Source: Rhododendron vialii (taxonomy: Eukaryota > Streptophyta > Magnoliopsida > Ericales > Ericaceae). Taken from it: a stretch of 64,000 nucleotides of DNA. The notes under the pieces are model-generated. The model had not been told where the DNA came from. It worked only from the letters and a program-made list of their open reading frames with translations, and made no database searches. Made by a program: the position numbers and the translations under genes. Below are positions 37,793 through 50,083 of this stretch, one piece after another. The stretch lies in contig NC_080561.1 of the NCBI RefSeq assembly GCF_030253575.1, positions 8,218,501-8,282,500 on the forward strand, given 5' to 3'. Position 1 is the first letter of the stretch; each line of letters starts with the position of its first letter.

Positions 37793-38894
37793 TTTTTTTT
37801 TTTTTCTAGGCAAAAGAAAGTTTCATTAACTCACAACACAAAGTACAGAGCTAATAGGATCATGAATACACTGGTCTGACCATTCATGACTCTCTTCTTC
37901 TAACCACGTGGAGGATACTGATTTAGGCTCAACAAGCTGAACCCAAATCACGAGGAAAAATCCTAAAAAAACCACAAGCAGTTGGTAAGAAACCAGATAA
38001 AGCCCAAAACACCTATTAGGCCAAACCCAACACCTAAAACAGCAAAAAACTATCGGGACAAAGTTCAAGCACGCCCAAACGAAAACGAGCTAGGCCCCAA
38101 AAAATAAAACCTGAAACAGCACATGGGTCTGGCCCACATCTCAAAGGCCCAGCCCAAACAAAATGGGCCAAGCCCACAAAAGAACCAAAACCTAACTCTA
38201 CCTTAGAGCATCAACAGCCACCGCCGCAAACAAGTCGAGCACCGCCGCAACCTGCCAAAACCCACCCCCACAATCGAGCCCCCACCTCCACCACAAACCG
38301 CAACTGCCCACCACCACTCCCACCAAACCAACGAAACAAAACCAGTGAAAGACGACGAAGAACGGTGGCCCGAACCAGCGTGAACCTTGCAAGATGCCAG
38401 ACCTCAGAGACAGCTGCCAAGCAGCCGCAGATTCGATTCTAGTAAACGACCAGAGGAAAACGACACCTGAGCACTTCCGTACGTCCCCGCAACATCACTA
38501 CCATTGCCGCCAAACACCAAAGCTCCACAGCCGCAAGATCCCCACAATGCCGTTAGGCCCTTACCAAAATCGCCCAGGAGCAAAGACAGTTGGAGATCTT
38601 GTTGCGATGCCTCCGCCCGATACCACCAACACACCTAGCCGTTAGGACAACCGGTTACCCCCAGATGTGGTAACCAGCCGGCGCAAAGCGGCACCGAGAG
38701 AAGACTGCAGGGAGAAAAGCGGCGAGAAAAGCACGGGGAGGGAAACACATGGGTAAAAATAGGGGATGAGAAAAGAAAGGGGAGAGAGAGAGGGGGACAA
38801 TCGAAGCCCGGGGGGAGGAGGCCAGAGGGGGCGCCTCCCCTCCCCCGGGACAGAGGTGGCGGAAACTAGACGCTAGGGTTATTGGTTTTTAGAG
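37793..38894 (-). mobile_element. 1.1-kb non-autonomous retroposon with 14-bp target duplication
   Basis: TGTTGTCTTGTGTT (37779-37792) and TGTTGTATTGTGTT (38895-38908) flank the element with one mismatch. The left end is a T run, that is a poly-A tail on the minus strand, preceded there by TTTCTTTTGCCTAG. The far end, read on the minus strand, holds AACCCTAGCGTC and a GC-rich leader. The body is GC-rich with proline/glycine-type open frames on both strands but no reverse transcriptase. It fits a LINE-derived or large SINE-like element that is complete or nearly complete. Confidence 0.65.
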
Positions 38895-38914
38895 TGTTGT
38901 ATTGTGTTGTTCTC

Positions 38915-39040
38915 GTTTATAATAGTTAGATAATTAGTTTTGCTTTGTCCAATATTTTTATAATAAAACTCTGTTATGTAAGTTCCGTTGAGTTATTATT
39001 AATATAATCTTCTCCATTTTGAAAATAAAAAATAAAAAAA
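38915..39040 (+). mobile_element. LINE-like 3' tail fragment, plus orientation
   Basis: Shares TTAGATAATTAGTTTTGC and GTAAGT(T)C-type words with the minus-oriented block at 1036-1443 and with 39900-40090. Ends in an A-rich tract near 39020-39040. Only 3' UTR is present. Confidence 0.4.
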
Positions 39041-40230
39041 CTGAGCATCCAACCGCTTGCTAAATTTGGCACAATTTGTTGTTATTTTTAAAAAATGACA
39101 AAAGAAATTGTAATTACCATCCCACCCACCCCCCCAAAAAAAACCCTTTAAATATGGCAAATACCAATTTATTTGTCAAATCCGAGAATATCTATGGCAA
39201 AATTGCCATTTTTTATATTGAGGGTGAAAAAATGAGAAAGGGGAAAAAACAAAGAGAATGGCCAAATGGCATGCAGGTGTAGCACCCTTGTCATTTTTTG
39301 TGGCAAAATGACATTCATTATTCAAAAAAAAAGGAATGGCAAGAATAAAATGACTAATATCGGTGTGGATGCTCTAATGAATCGAAAGAGTCTAGTTGTC
39401 AAGAGTCGAGCCAAAGAGACACGTGGTGACAATAGTCACGGATTTAAAAACTTTTGTGTTATATTTGTATAGTTTATAGTTACTCTCAAACTATATAAAT
39501 CTGCCACGATTAGGTTTTTCATGATTTACTGTATTATAGTATACTACTTCTTTAATCCTTTGACTTTTTTTTGCAGATAAGTACTCAAAAATCAAATTTA
39601 TTAACCTAAGTGAAATATCTAGAAGCACAGGGTCTGAATTTGGAAAACAACTAAACTTAAATACTTTGACATCAATGCAAACTTTTTCATTACTAGAAAG
39701 AATACTTTGCTCTAACTATAAGATTGTATTTGACAGAAAAACTCGTGGCGCTTGTCAGATGTGTAGCTCTCGAAGTTTATTGGTGTTTTCATACTTGGCT
39801 AGAGTCTATTTGGTTATCTGAATGTTTGTTGTCTTTATCTTTGGCTAGCAAATAATCTTTTTTGATACCACTATAAAGATGTGAATTTTTGGCACAATGC
39901 GTGTCAAGCGAAAGGATGGGTTGGGGTGAAAGACATCCGACTTTCTTTATGTTTCTCATTTTGCATTAATTAGATGATTAGTTTAGCTTAGTCAAAGATA
40001 TTAACAATGAATTCGCTGTGTAAGTGTCACTTGGCTTATATTAGTATAATCTTATTGATGAAAAAATAGTATAAATCATTTAAGTTGTTCTATCATTTTC
40101 TTTCCACTTTTCAACAAAAATACAACAGGCAAATGGACAATTTCTTGTCACTTCCATTGGATTCTCTTTGCGAAGCCAAACGGAGAGAAACAAAAGAATT
40201 TTTAAAGAGATTATTTTTTATAATTTAGGT
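39041..40230. other. Intergenic AT-rich sequence, no gene seen
   Basis: Contains a second plus-oriented copy of the same LINE-like tail at about 39900-40090 (TTAGATGATTAGTTTAGC, then an A-rich end). Open frames are short and of low complexity. Confidence 0.45.
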
Positions 40231-41033
40231 GTCTGGGTTAGGGTTTACACCCGTTTTTGGCATCCAGTCCTGGGAGGGTCATTTAATTGTTAATTAATTA
40301 AATTGGGCCATGAAATTGAGATATATTGGGCTGAAATTAATGGGCCAGGACAATATTAATTGGGCCCGATTAATTTCGATTTAATTTGGTCACGGGCTCA
40401 AAGTTCTTGGGCTCTATCACTAAGAAATAATTTGTGAAGGCCTGTGATCAGTGGAGAATGGCCAGTAGTTTCGGGAATAATCCCACGAAAGAAGGGATTT
40501 GGTTTGCTGGCACTTGGTTTCAGAAAAGTGAGCGAAGCACCTATTTTACTTTTCTTGTACCAACTCAATTACTTCTTCAAGTAATTTAGATTTTTTATTT
40601 TCCCGTTGTGCGCAAAACTTTATTACACGATTAATAAAGTTCTTTTTACGTTATTACTTCTTTTTATCACATGGTTGGGAAATTCTAAGTCCACTTCGTT
40701 GTGGCAAACCACGAACCTCTTTGAGGCCTCACCCTTTGGGTCACACGCAGTCGCACTATATATGAAGTTAGATCGAGGCGCTCACGCCATTCATACGTTG
40801 GATGACGACAAGTCCTGGCATGCTCACGCTCGTATCGCACATGCCATTGATTTTCCGCTCATGCCTACGCGGCGGAAAGTGGGAAACAGCCAGTTTACGC
40901 GTACCTCAACTAATCCTAAGGTTCAAATCCTACCAATAAAAAATGGAGCAATTTGTCCGTATAAATTGACCCCAAAAAATCTCTCTCCCAACTTCTTTCT
41001 CGTCTTTCTTTGCCAAAAGGCTTGATACGGTCC
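40231..41033. other. Possible LTR-like remnant, otherwise intergenic
   Basis: Several GGGCC(C/A) words, a pyrimidine/AT-rich stretch and TTTATTACACGATTAATAAA before a more GC-balanced block give the look of a decayed solo LTR. I could not define TG..CA ends or target duplications. The frame 40606-41025 has no recognisable domain. Confidence 0.25.
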
Positions 41034-41145
41034 ATGAAAATAAAACATGAAAGTATCCATGAAACGAAAATAATGAGCTTAGATTCGCAGCACTCTGAAC
41101 CCTTCGTTTTTGTTTCATAGACACTTTCATGTTTTGTTTTCATGT
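41034..41145. repeat. Perfect-looking hairpin, arms about 37 bp
   Basis: CATGAAAATAAAACATGAAA at 41035 pairs with the inverted TTTCATGTTTTGTTTTCATG ending at 41143. The arms also match through a (C/T)ATGAAAC(G/A)AAAA word, leaving a loop of about 35 bases. Confidence 0.75.
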
Positions 41146-43398
41146 CTCCAAACGATTTCGCTGCGCCAATGGTCCAAACGTGTAATTTTTTCACAATCTA
41201 CAAATGGAATTGCTAGTCCAGACCAGACAGTATGTCTAATGAGCTGAAAGGCCCACCCGTTATACTCGATTGTGATGTAGATAGACCCAGACACCAATGA
41301 TCGGCTTGGAAACTGAGTAATAAGCTGAACTAAATTTTTTTAGTTTGACTAAACACAAACCGGACCAAATCGTTTACCTCTGGAAACCAAACCAAATCAC
41401 CTGTTCGGTCAGATTTCGATTTTTGGTTCGATTTACTATGGGGTTTTTTTTTTTTACCCCAAGATGCCGATGTCTATCAATCTCATTTTGCGTCGAGCAA
41501 CAAACAAGACTATATGAACGAAATGAACAAGTCCGATCACATTCATAAGCCCGAGATGGTATCCATTTAAAGGCCCAGCAGGCCCAACTTCTCAATGGTA
41601 AATTTGGCTCTCGTATGGGATCTAGGGTGGACTTGCTCTAACACCTTCTGCATTGTTGTTGTCAGGTGAAATACTTTAGCGCATAATCAAACGTGGCCTT
41701 GATATGCCTTCTCTACCGGCTAAGAGCATCTCCGACCTATATTCTTTTAATTGACTCGTAATTAAAATTTGAGTAAAATTTCTGTAAACCCACTCCAGTC
41801 TGTGTATGACCCTAACTCATACTATATTGAGTTTTCATCAATTTTTAACCAAATCAAGGAGACTCAAAATTTACTCATATTTTAAAGATTTGTTTTGCTC
41901 TTCGCAATTTACAAGTATTCCGTTAATGAAGCTTTTGTTCAAATTTGTGCCCAAGTTTCGATTTATTCATATGAGAGGTTCATATCCTAATGAAAAATTT
42001 TACTCCAATTCAGGGCTTGATATGTGCTCTAATAACTGTAGAACTGGGATCGGTTCTAATTGTAAAAAACAAAAAAAAAATACTATACTAGATGGAAATT
42101 GATATTCACATTTCTTTTTTTGATCTCCATATTATCTTTTTTGTTCTTTAGTATTGAAAGTATATGTATTTTTTTACTAAAAGATAAAAAAAAAGAAGAA
42201 AAAAAGAGTATGAATAAAAAAGAAAGGAGTATGACTGAATATCAGTTTCCTTTCCTACTAGATACAATATTTTATTACATACAAATACTATACAATATGT
42301 CCTAGCTAGAGGCTAGCTAGATACATGAAAATCACAGCACAGCCCTTCTTGAAGTGGGACCACATGATCACTGGTGAGTGGTGATGCTCAAGTCAAGAGT
42401 CTTCTCTGGGGCATCTGGTCCAGCCGTGCATGGCACGGGCTAAAAGTCTGGTCCAATGCCAGTGCTTCCCCACTCGAGCTTCCCATTCACCATTTTCCCC
42501 AACTAAGTGCTTACATAATTACATTGATAATTGATTGAGGTGCACGTGCAATGCAAGTGGAGAGTAGTACTTTTCCCCCTTATATAACCGTACCTGTCAT
42601 GATTTGAAATCTAATAATGGAGTAATTTGGGTTCGTGGTTGGCCAACTAGGAACTCTGTTACAGGTACAGCACTTGCTGCATAGCAGCCATGCACAAATC
42701 CGTTTTGTGCTCGTTTCGAGTTTCGCAAAGATGATCGGAGCCGCTCATTTTGTTCCAAATGCGTCGTTTATGGTCTCTGTAAAAAATCACCTCAATCCAA
42801 TATCAGAAAGGGTGTTTACGATAACCATTGAGAAAATATTTTATATTTAATAAACGATTTGAATTATTTTTATGAGACCCATAATAGATCCCACACAAAA
42901 AACTGTACACAAATTGTCTGTGTGATTAGCAGCGTTGGTCAACAAAAGTCCGCTCCTGCCTCCTAGTACGGTCCATTCCCAAATTTCCACAATGACTCGC
43001 TTTTTTCCCCTTAAAAATAATCGTTTACTGGGGACTCCACCTCAAAAGTCAATTTTCCCAAATAAAGTCTACTCCATCCATCTGTTTCATTGCTCCCATA
43101 CCGTTCCTTTTGGATTGTCCGCAATTTAAAAAACCTCATTCAGAATTTTTTTTTTTCGAATAAATTGTTTAAACATCCGGACCATTGATCGTCACCCTTA
43201 AAATTGAGCACTGCAGTCAGAAAGTGGTGAAACAGAGAGCGGTAGGCGTATCACTGCTGATTTTCCCTTCTCTTTATCTAACTTTCACGGGTTTTCTCAA
43301 ACACTGCAACTGGTAGGGAATTACTGAAGAATCCCAATCCCTCAAGAATTCCATTCCCCCTCGCACACTCTCATCGACAAACCCGTGCGGATTCTCTT
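41146..43398. other. Intergenic, upstream of the phosphatase gene
   Basis: AT-rich and without recognised gene. The frames near 41345, 41806 and 42099 are low-complexity. The final few hundred bases are presumed promoter. Confidence 0.45.
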
Positions 43399-43406
43399 GG
43401 ATATTC
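43399..43406. promoter_or_regulatory. P1BS-like site upstream of purple acid phosphatase
   Basis: GGATATTC fits GNATATNC, the palindromic site bound by PHR1-type factors in phosphate-starvation genes. It lies 128 bases before the start codon of a phosphatase, which is the right context. Six fixed bases can occur by chance, so this is suggestive. Confidence 0.4.
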
Positions 43407-43474
43407 CCCCGATTTTTCATACCAAACCAAAGAAACCAATACAGGACTCACATACCTATATATATTGCCTGTAT

Positions 43475-43489
43475 ATGTGTGAAGGATAG
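43475..43489 (+). other. Upstream ORF (4 codons) before the phosphatase start
   Basis: ATG TGT GAA GGA TAG lies 44 bases before the main ATG if the leader begins upstream of 43475. Such a short uORF would mildly reduce translation. The transcription start is not known from sequence alone. Confidence 0.4.
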
Positions 43490-43533
43490 GGGATTTGGAG
43501 GGGCGGAAGTGGGTCTGGAGCGCGCAGGATAAC

Positions 43534-46500
43534 ATGGGTTCTCTGGGTTTTTCTTCTCCGGTTTCTTACGCAATTGCTGTGCTGGGTTTGTTGCTGAATG
43601 CTGTGGCTTTCTGCAATGGAGGAACCACCAGTGCCTTCGTTAGGAAAGTCGAGAAAACCCTCGATATGCCCCTTGACAGTGATGTCTTCCGCGCGCCTCC
43701 GGGCTATAATGCGCCTCAACAGGTTTGAGTTCTCTGTTTACTCCTTTTTCTCTATTTGTTGTTTCTATTCGTTACTTTGAGGATTCTCAACAAGCTAGAA
43801 TTTGTTGTCACTTAAACGGGTAGTGTTTTGTTTTGGGCCTTTTTTTATTTTATTTTATTTATTATCTTATTGCTTTTCTTGTAACTTCCCACCTTCCCCT
43901 TTTAATCATGTTTGCTAGATTTGAACAAGGTTTTAAATATCGGCCGTAACTGTTTTTTAAGCCTTCCGATGAGATAGAAAATTGCATGTGTATTGGCTGG
44001 TTTCCGTTACATACATATTGGTCCGTTTCCAATTCACCGACTGGTTTACGGCTGATAATCGACTGTTATGGGGTAATTTATGCACTCTGATTATTTTCCG
44101 TCCAATATGGGTTTTAAGAATTCACGACTTATACAACCGATTCCCATTATATATCCTGATACCGTTACACTGTGACCGTTGCCATTACGGTCACTATTAC
44201 ACTGAGACCGTTACCATTACGCGTCCCGATACCGTTATTTAAAACCTTGGTTCTGATGCTCTTTTTACCAGAAATAATTTTGCCTTTTCTTCTTAGAAAT
44301 TTGATGGGTTGTGTTCAGTTTTTAGTTTAGTACTTTAGTTGTGTTTGGCCCTTGATTTTGAGGATGGATTTATACGAAAAAGGTTAGATGATTAGCTAAA
44401 GTTATTCAGTATGTTTCCCAATCATCGTCCTTTCCGATGATAAGCTAAATCTATGATCCAAACAGTCTTAGTACCTTTATTTTATTATTTATTTATTATT
44501 GACTTTTGGATCTGTATTTAGGTCCACATAACACAAGGAGATCATGAGGGGAAGGGGGTGATAGTGTCATGGGTCACAATGGATGAACCTGGTTCGAGTA
44601 CAGTCCTATATTGGAGTGAGAATAGCAAGCAGAAGGACAAGGCCAAGGGCCGTTTTGTTACCTACAAGTTCTACGACTATACTTCTGGTTACATTCATCA
44701 CTGCAACATTAAAAAGTTGAAGGTGAGTGTTTCCAATCTCAATCATTTGATGATGTTCTTGCATTCATGGGCATTTTCAGTTTTCATTCTCCATTCTTTT
44801 TAATTTCATATGTGAATTAGAATTAGGCTTTTAAAGTGATTTGATTTGTTGTTTTGTTGGCAGTTCGATACGAAATACTACTATCAAGTAGGGATTGGCC
44901 AGACTACTAGGACTTTTTGGTTTACAACTCCTCCTGAGGTTGGACCGGATGTCCCGTATACATTTGGTCTCATAGGTAAACTTCTTCTTGACTGTATCGA
45001 TGATTTAATGGTTGTTGTATCTCCCAAGCAAATTTTGATGTCATATGTGACATGTTGTTTGAACTCATCCATCCAGCTTTGGAAACTTAGCATCGGATAC
45101 TTTTGGTTCTTAAACGGACTATTTGGTAACGATGAAGGTGTAGAATCCCTTACCTTTTCCCTTACCTTTTCCTTAACAAACTCCTACACAAATGCAAATC
45201 CGAACGCGCCTTAGTTGGACAGACAAATAAATAACTACATGAGTAGATTTTGAGAATATTGTGTGCTTTCTTTTCAAAGTTCTCGTCGTTTGCCTCTTTT
45301 TCTTAGATCTATCTATAATTGACTCTAGTTATCTTGTAGGTGATCTGGGTCAGAGTTATGATTCAAACTTGACTGTTACTCATTACGAATTAAATCCAGC
45401 AAAAGGAAAAGCAGTGTTGTTTGTAGGGGATCTCTCTTATGCAGACAACTATCCAAACCATGATAATGTCAGGTGGGATACATGGGGAAGGTTCACTGAG
45501 AGAAGTGTTGCCTATCAACCTTGGATATGGACGGCCGGAAATCACGAGATCGATTTTGACCCTGAAATTGTAAGCTTCACCAAATAGGTTCTTTCATTTT
45601 TTCGATGGGATTCTATACCATTTAGGTCCAATGAAATCCACTTTTGACTCATGGGTTAAATTTAGCTACTTTGGAAGTGCTCACGTCCACCGTTCCTGTT
45701 CTAGAATACATTTCAGAAAACTCATTTAGTTGGCAAATTTTTCAACTTAATTCTACGGAATCTTATCTAAAGGAAACAATATGCATATTTGCAAATACCA
45801 ATTTTTCTGAGAACATTAATACAAAATGAAACGATGAGTGTTAATGTTTTTAGAAAAGTGTTCTCAAAAACTGATCCCAATGACGTAACTAAACTGAGGT
45901 TATCTCAACATGCTTGGCAAGACATTTCTATTTTCACTTCAACAGCTAAATATAGCATCTATGGCTTATTTTTCTCAATAAACAGGATGATGTATTAGCT
46001 TCTTACCTTCGGCAAATCATTTATGTCACTTCTTTCTTCATCAAATTATGATCCTTTTGACTGTTGCAGACAAATTCCAATAAAAAAAACCTTGGAACTT
46101 ATCCTCTTTGTGAACCCATGTCAATATGCAGTGGCAGGAACCAAGTTTTATTTGGTAGGGCAAAGAATGAAATTAAAACTTCTATGTGCCATAAGATGGC
46201 GCTCACTGAATTCTAGTCCATATGTTGTAGCTAGGCTTGCTAAGTTTCAGTACATATTGATCGAAAATATAATGTGACAGGAGTGGGGTTGTTTTTGCAG
46301 GGGGAAACAAAACCGTTTAAGCCTTACACTCATCGGTATCCCGTCCCATATAGAGCATCAAATAGTACTGCTCCCTTTTGGTACTCAATCAAGAGAGCTT
46401 CAGCATACATCATCGTCTTAGCTTCATATTCAGCATATGGTAAGCATGTTGTTGCATTTCTATGTTTTATTACCCCTAATAGTACCCCGAACATGTGCAC

Positions 46501-48097
46501 ATATGTGGCAAACTGGAAGCCAATGAAACAGGATTTTAAAGCATTTTCCATTGTTTGAACTCCAATGCAGTAGTTAAGAGAGCGGATAGGATAGCTCTAG
46601 GTAACAATGTTATGGGGAGGGATAGACCTAAATTGACATTAGATGCTATAATGCTCAAAGATATGAGTATAATGGGTCTGTGTGAACAAGTGGCCCTTGA
46701 CAGAGCTCAATGGAGGAAACGGATTTATATAGCCGGCCCCAAGTGATTGGGACGTAAGGCTTGGTTTGGTTTGGTTTGAACTCCAATGCACATATGTGGG
46801 CAGATGTTTATTACTATCTGTCCAGTATTCTTGGTCCTTTTTCACTATCCCGGCATGCCATTTTAGATGATTTTCAAAACATTGATTACAAAAGTAATTG
46901 TGGTCTTTTGATTGGTGGACAAATTGTGATGCTTGCCCGCCCAAGGACGATGGATATAGGACATGGAGAATATTAATGGTTGTTAAGAGACATAACCAGG
47001 GACAAAGATATTACAGCTATCTAGTACATACTGTGTATTGCTTTGGACATTTCGTAATTTTGTGGACCTATTGACTGCCTTATAGGCAAATACACTCCTC
47101 AATACAAATGGCTCGAGGCGGAGTTCCCAAAAGTTAACAGGAGTGAGACACCGTGGCTGATCGTTATTATGCATTCTCCATGGTATAACAGCTACAACTA
47201 CCACTACATGGAAGGGGAATCCATGAGAGTGATGTATGAGCCATGGTTTGTGAAGTACAAAGTTGATGTTGTGTTTGCTGGTCATGTTCACGCCTACGAA
47301 CGATCGGTAAGCACTCTCTACCATCTCTCTTACGTTCTTCGAAAATTAATATTATGGACGAATTTTTCTGTTGTCTAGTGATCGTTTTAAGCTTCCACAT
47401 CTGCAAGAATTCTATCCACCTTAGGATATGTACACTCGGTGAAATATTTGACATTGTCAAACATGCAAGATTGTTGTGGTGGAAAATTACAATTGCAAAA
47501 AGAAAATAGTTTTTGTGTTTTCTGAAATGGTGAACGATTTTGTTGATTTTCCGTTGAAAGCAGCTCCTTAATTTCGGATGAGCTGCTGGACTTCAAAAAC
47601 AGATTGCTTTACCTGTTTCCATTTCTCTAAAGAGCGTTTCAATATTTCAAGTTTGTTGACAACTTTTTTGCGTCCATCACAGGAACGTGTATCCAACGTT
47701 GCTTACAACATTGTAAACGGCATCTGCACGCCTGTAAAAGACCAATCTGCCCCGGTGTACATAACCATTGGTGATGGTGGCAATCTTGAAGGCCTGGCGA
47801 CCAAGTAAGATTCCCATATACCATAGGATTGTTCTTGCTACATTTGCCTCCAACTTTTTGGCATATATGAAATTCAATGCTTTTTTTTTTTTGGGATGCA
47901 GCATGACGGAGCCACAGCCAGAGTACTCAGCTTTCCGTGAGGCCAGTTTTGGTCATGCCATTTTCGATATTAAGAACCGAACTCACTCTTATTATGGCTG
48001 GCATCGTAATCAAGATGGTTACGCAGTTGAAGCTGATTCCTTGTGGTTTTTCAACCGATTTTGGCATCCAGTTGATGATTCTACAAGCACCAAATGA
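43534..48097 (+). CDS. PAP: Secreted purple acid phosphatase, high-molecular-weight plant type
   Basis: Binuclear metallo-phosphatase that releases phosphate from organic esters in the cell wall, apoplast or vacuole. Exons: 43534-43722, 44522-44722, 44864-44975, 45340-45569, 46301-46439, 47086-47306, 47683-47804, 47902-48097. They total 1410 nt, 469 aa, the usual size of the kidney-bean/AtPAP10-PAP12-PAP26 group. A signal peptide covers about residues 1-28. A fibronectin-like N-terminal domain (about 55-160) precedes the catalytic domain. All seven metal ligands are present: D169 (GDLG), D198 and Y201 (GDLSYAD), N235 (GNHE), H320 (MHSPW), H357 and H359 (GHVH). C379 in NGIC matches the interchain disulfide cysteine of the bean dimer. 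N-glycosylation sequons such as NLT, NRT and NMT are present. Intron 5 carries a LINE fragment. Family very secure; the exact PAP number is not assigned. Confidence 0.95.
43928..44249. mobile_element. MITE-like element in phosphatase intron 1 (AAGGTTTTAAATA ends)
   Basis: The left end AAGGTTTTAAATATCGG is inverted at the right as CCGTTATTTAAAACCTT. Inside are repeated GTTACA/GATACCGTTAC and CCATTACG words. No clear target duplication was found. The same ends appear at the borders of RD19 intron 1. Confidence 0.55.
46570..46774 (+). mobile_element. 5'-truncated RTE-type LINE with 16-bp target duplication
   Basis: TTTGAACTCCAATGCA stands at 46554-46569 and again, exact, at 46775-46790. The 205-base insert reads in frame as the extreme C-terminus of an RTE-clade reverse-transcriptase polyprotein: [16 protein letters not shown], then [11 protein letters not shown], then stop. 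It ends in a TTGGTT-repeat tail, as plant RTE elements do. It lies inside phosphatase intron 5 and is spliced out with it. Confidence 0.85.
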
Positions 48098-48586
48098 TGA
48101 TTATAGTTTGTCCAATAATGTAATAGCAAAGAAAGCAAGAAATGAATATTTTTTCTTCATACTCAAATAAAGAAGAAGTGATGCAGGATAGATGTTTTTT
48201 GTTTCTGTTTTTGTTACCATTTTTTTTTTAGTATAAAGTTTGCAATTGATCTGCCCGCTTATTCTTCACATTGTCAGTTCATATTGTCAATGATAGAGTC
48301 AATTGCAAAGAAGCCTATGTAGTGCAATCTCAACCGTTCATTTCGAAAATCAATGGTTCAGATTTATTCTTGCATATAGCATTGCTTTCAGCAGCTCTGA
48401 AATATTGAAATTCGAAAACACTTTTGGACGGCTGCGATTATCTGACTGCCCTCTTAAATCCAAGTGCGGACTGCAGACAATCCATATTTTACAATCTACA
48501 GTTAATGCATATTTTCTTTAATTGTTCACGTAAATTTATTTTCAACAGTACTGTTTATTCTATATTTCAAAACTACTCTTAATTAA
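48098..48586 (+). other. Phosphatase 3' UTR and flank
   Basis: An AATAAA signal at 48167-48172, about 70 bases after the stop, is a plausible poly-A signal. No other gene is seen. Confidence 0.55.
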
Positions 48587-48962
48587 GGGAAATTTATATG
48601 AATGGTTCTCCTAGTTTCATCTGAGACTCATTTCCGTCCTCTAAGTATCAATTACAACTATTTTGACCTTCAAGTTTGGTTTTCATACAAATTTGGTCCA
48701 ATTGATAACTTCTGTTAACCAAACTGGACGGAATAAATCAGATTGATGACAGTTTGGACGTTGCAATTCGTACAAAGTTAGTTCAATTGATAACGTCTGC
48801 CCTTAATTTGATTTTTTCTGTTCAGTTTGGCTGACAGACGTTATCAATTGGACCAACTTGGTACGAAAACAAAACTGAAGGTCAAAAAAGTTGCAATTGA
48901 TACTTGAAGGATGAAAACGAGACTCGGGTAAAATTAGGAGAACCATTTCTATTAATTTTCCC
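48587..48962. mobile_element. Foldback MITE (376 bp) flanked by TTAATTAA
   Basis: The arms are about 170-180 bases each, nearly the whole element: GGTTCTCCTA, AAGTATCAATT, GACCTTCA and GGTCCAATTGATAAC words on the left are inverted on the right. TTAATTAA flanks both ends (48579-48586 and 48963-48970). That flank is itself palindromic, so it could also be part of the terminus. Confidence 0.75.
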
Positions 48963-49164
48963 TTAATTAATAATAAAACCTATATATTTATTTTCAAGAT
49001 AGAATAATAGACAAACAATAGCGTTGCTAATGCCAAAATTATTTTTGTTCTAAAAAGTATAGTTCATCAAAGACTTGCACCACATATCGGGGTGCGTGTT
49101 GTCCCTAAGGGACAACATGGGTGTTGGACCAATCTGCACTATCCATACTTGGCAATGGACGGCC

Positions 49165-49713
49165 CAAAAGTAGGACTCGTTTGGTTCGATTGGTTTTTAT
49201 TTTTTTTGGAGTAGTATTTTCTTGAACTGCTGGTTCGCTTGGTTAATACTAGTACTACTAGATTATTTATTTATTATAGTATGCTTTTCTCACATTAACA
49301 AGTAAAGTTGATTTTTTAGACTTCATTCAATTTTTTTTGCATTTCTTAATTTTACGTAACACTTTTGTCAATTATTGATTCGTCTCGACAAGTAGAATCG
49401 AAAAAGTAAAAAATTATAATAAAAACTTATAATTTTTTGAATAACTACACAAATAAATAAAAAAGACAGTCTTTTTAAATTTTTGAATAAATACACAAAT
49501 AAGTAAAAAAGACAGTCTTTTATTTTGTTTTTTCAAAAGAAAATTATGAGTTTCGATCATTAGTAATTTTTTACTTTTTCGATTCTTTTCAGTAAGAGGA
49601 ATTAATAAGTCACAAAAGTTTGTCGTAAAACTAATAGATGCATAAAAATTTTGAAAAGAAACAAAAAAAAAAAACTGGTCTTTTTAATCCAAAACCACCC
49701 ATTGTTTGGGAAG
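49165..49713. mobile_element. Inverted-repeat element with GAATCGAAAAAGTA arms
   Basis: AGAATCGAAAAAGTAAAAAA near 49396 is inverted near 49565-49585 as TTTTTTACTTTTTCGATTCT. The neighbouring ATTGATTCGTCTCGAC-like and AATTAATAAGTC-like words are also inverted. Between the arms, a roughly 45-base block with ACACAAATAA(A/G)TAAAAAAGAC is duplicated. It appears related to the elements at 26478-26877 and 58568-58930. The ends are not clearly resolved. Confidence 0.5.
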
Positions 49714-50052
49714 ATGATAATACCAAAACTATAATATATAATAGCCTTGTAGCTTGCACATGGTGTCTTTACGAAGGCACATGTGCGGTGACGATAAAAC
49801 TATTTCACAGAGCTTTTCATAAATAGTATTTTACGAAGGTAAATCGCGTGTATTAAACAGTCCAGATTTTAATAAATTTTTTTTGTGAAAAAATTTCATT
49901 AAAATCCAAACTGTTTAATGCCGAAACGGATGACTAAAATGAAATGGCTTCGTAAATTATAGTATCTATTTACGGTAGCTCCGTGAACGACCCATACTCG
50001 TGCAGTGGACATATATTGCTCGTAAACCGTCGCGCGAAGAATTGAAAATTCC
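49714..50052. other. Intergenic, upstream of the WD40 gene
   Basis: No gene recognised. AT-rich, leading into the promoter of the WD40 gene. Confidence 0.4.
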
Positions 50053-50083
50053 ACCACCGCCCCGCCCCGCCCCGCCCCGCCCC
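50053..50083. repeat. CCCCG short tandem repeat upstream of the WD40 gene
   Basis: Five consecutive CCCCGC-type units about 230-260 bases before the start codon. GC-box-like and unusual in this AT-rich setting; possibly promoter-proximal. Confidence 0.75.

Noticed and set aside
38198..38645. Proline- and glycine-rich frames on both strands
   Set aside because: They lie in the GC-rich body of the retroposon at 37793-38894; no domain and no conserved start.
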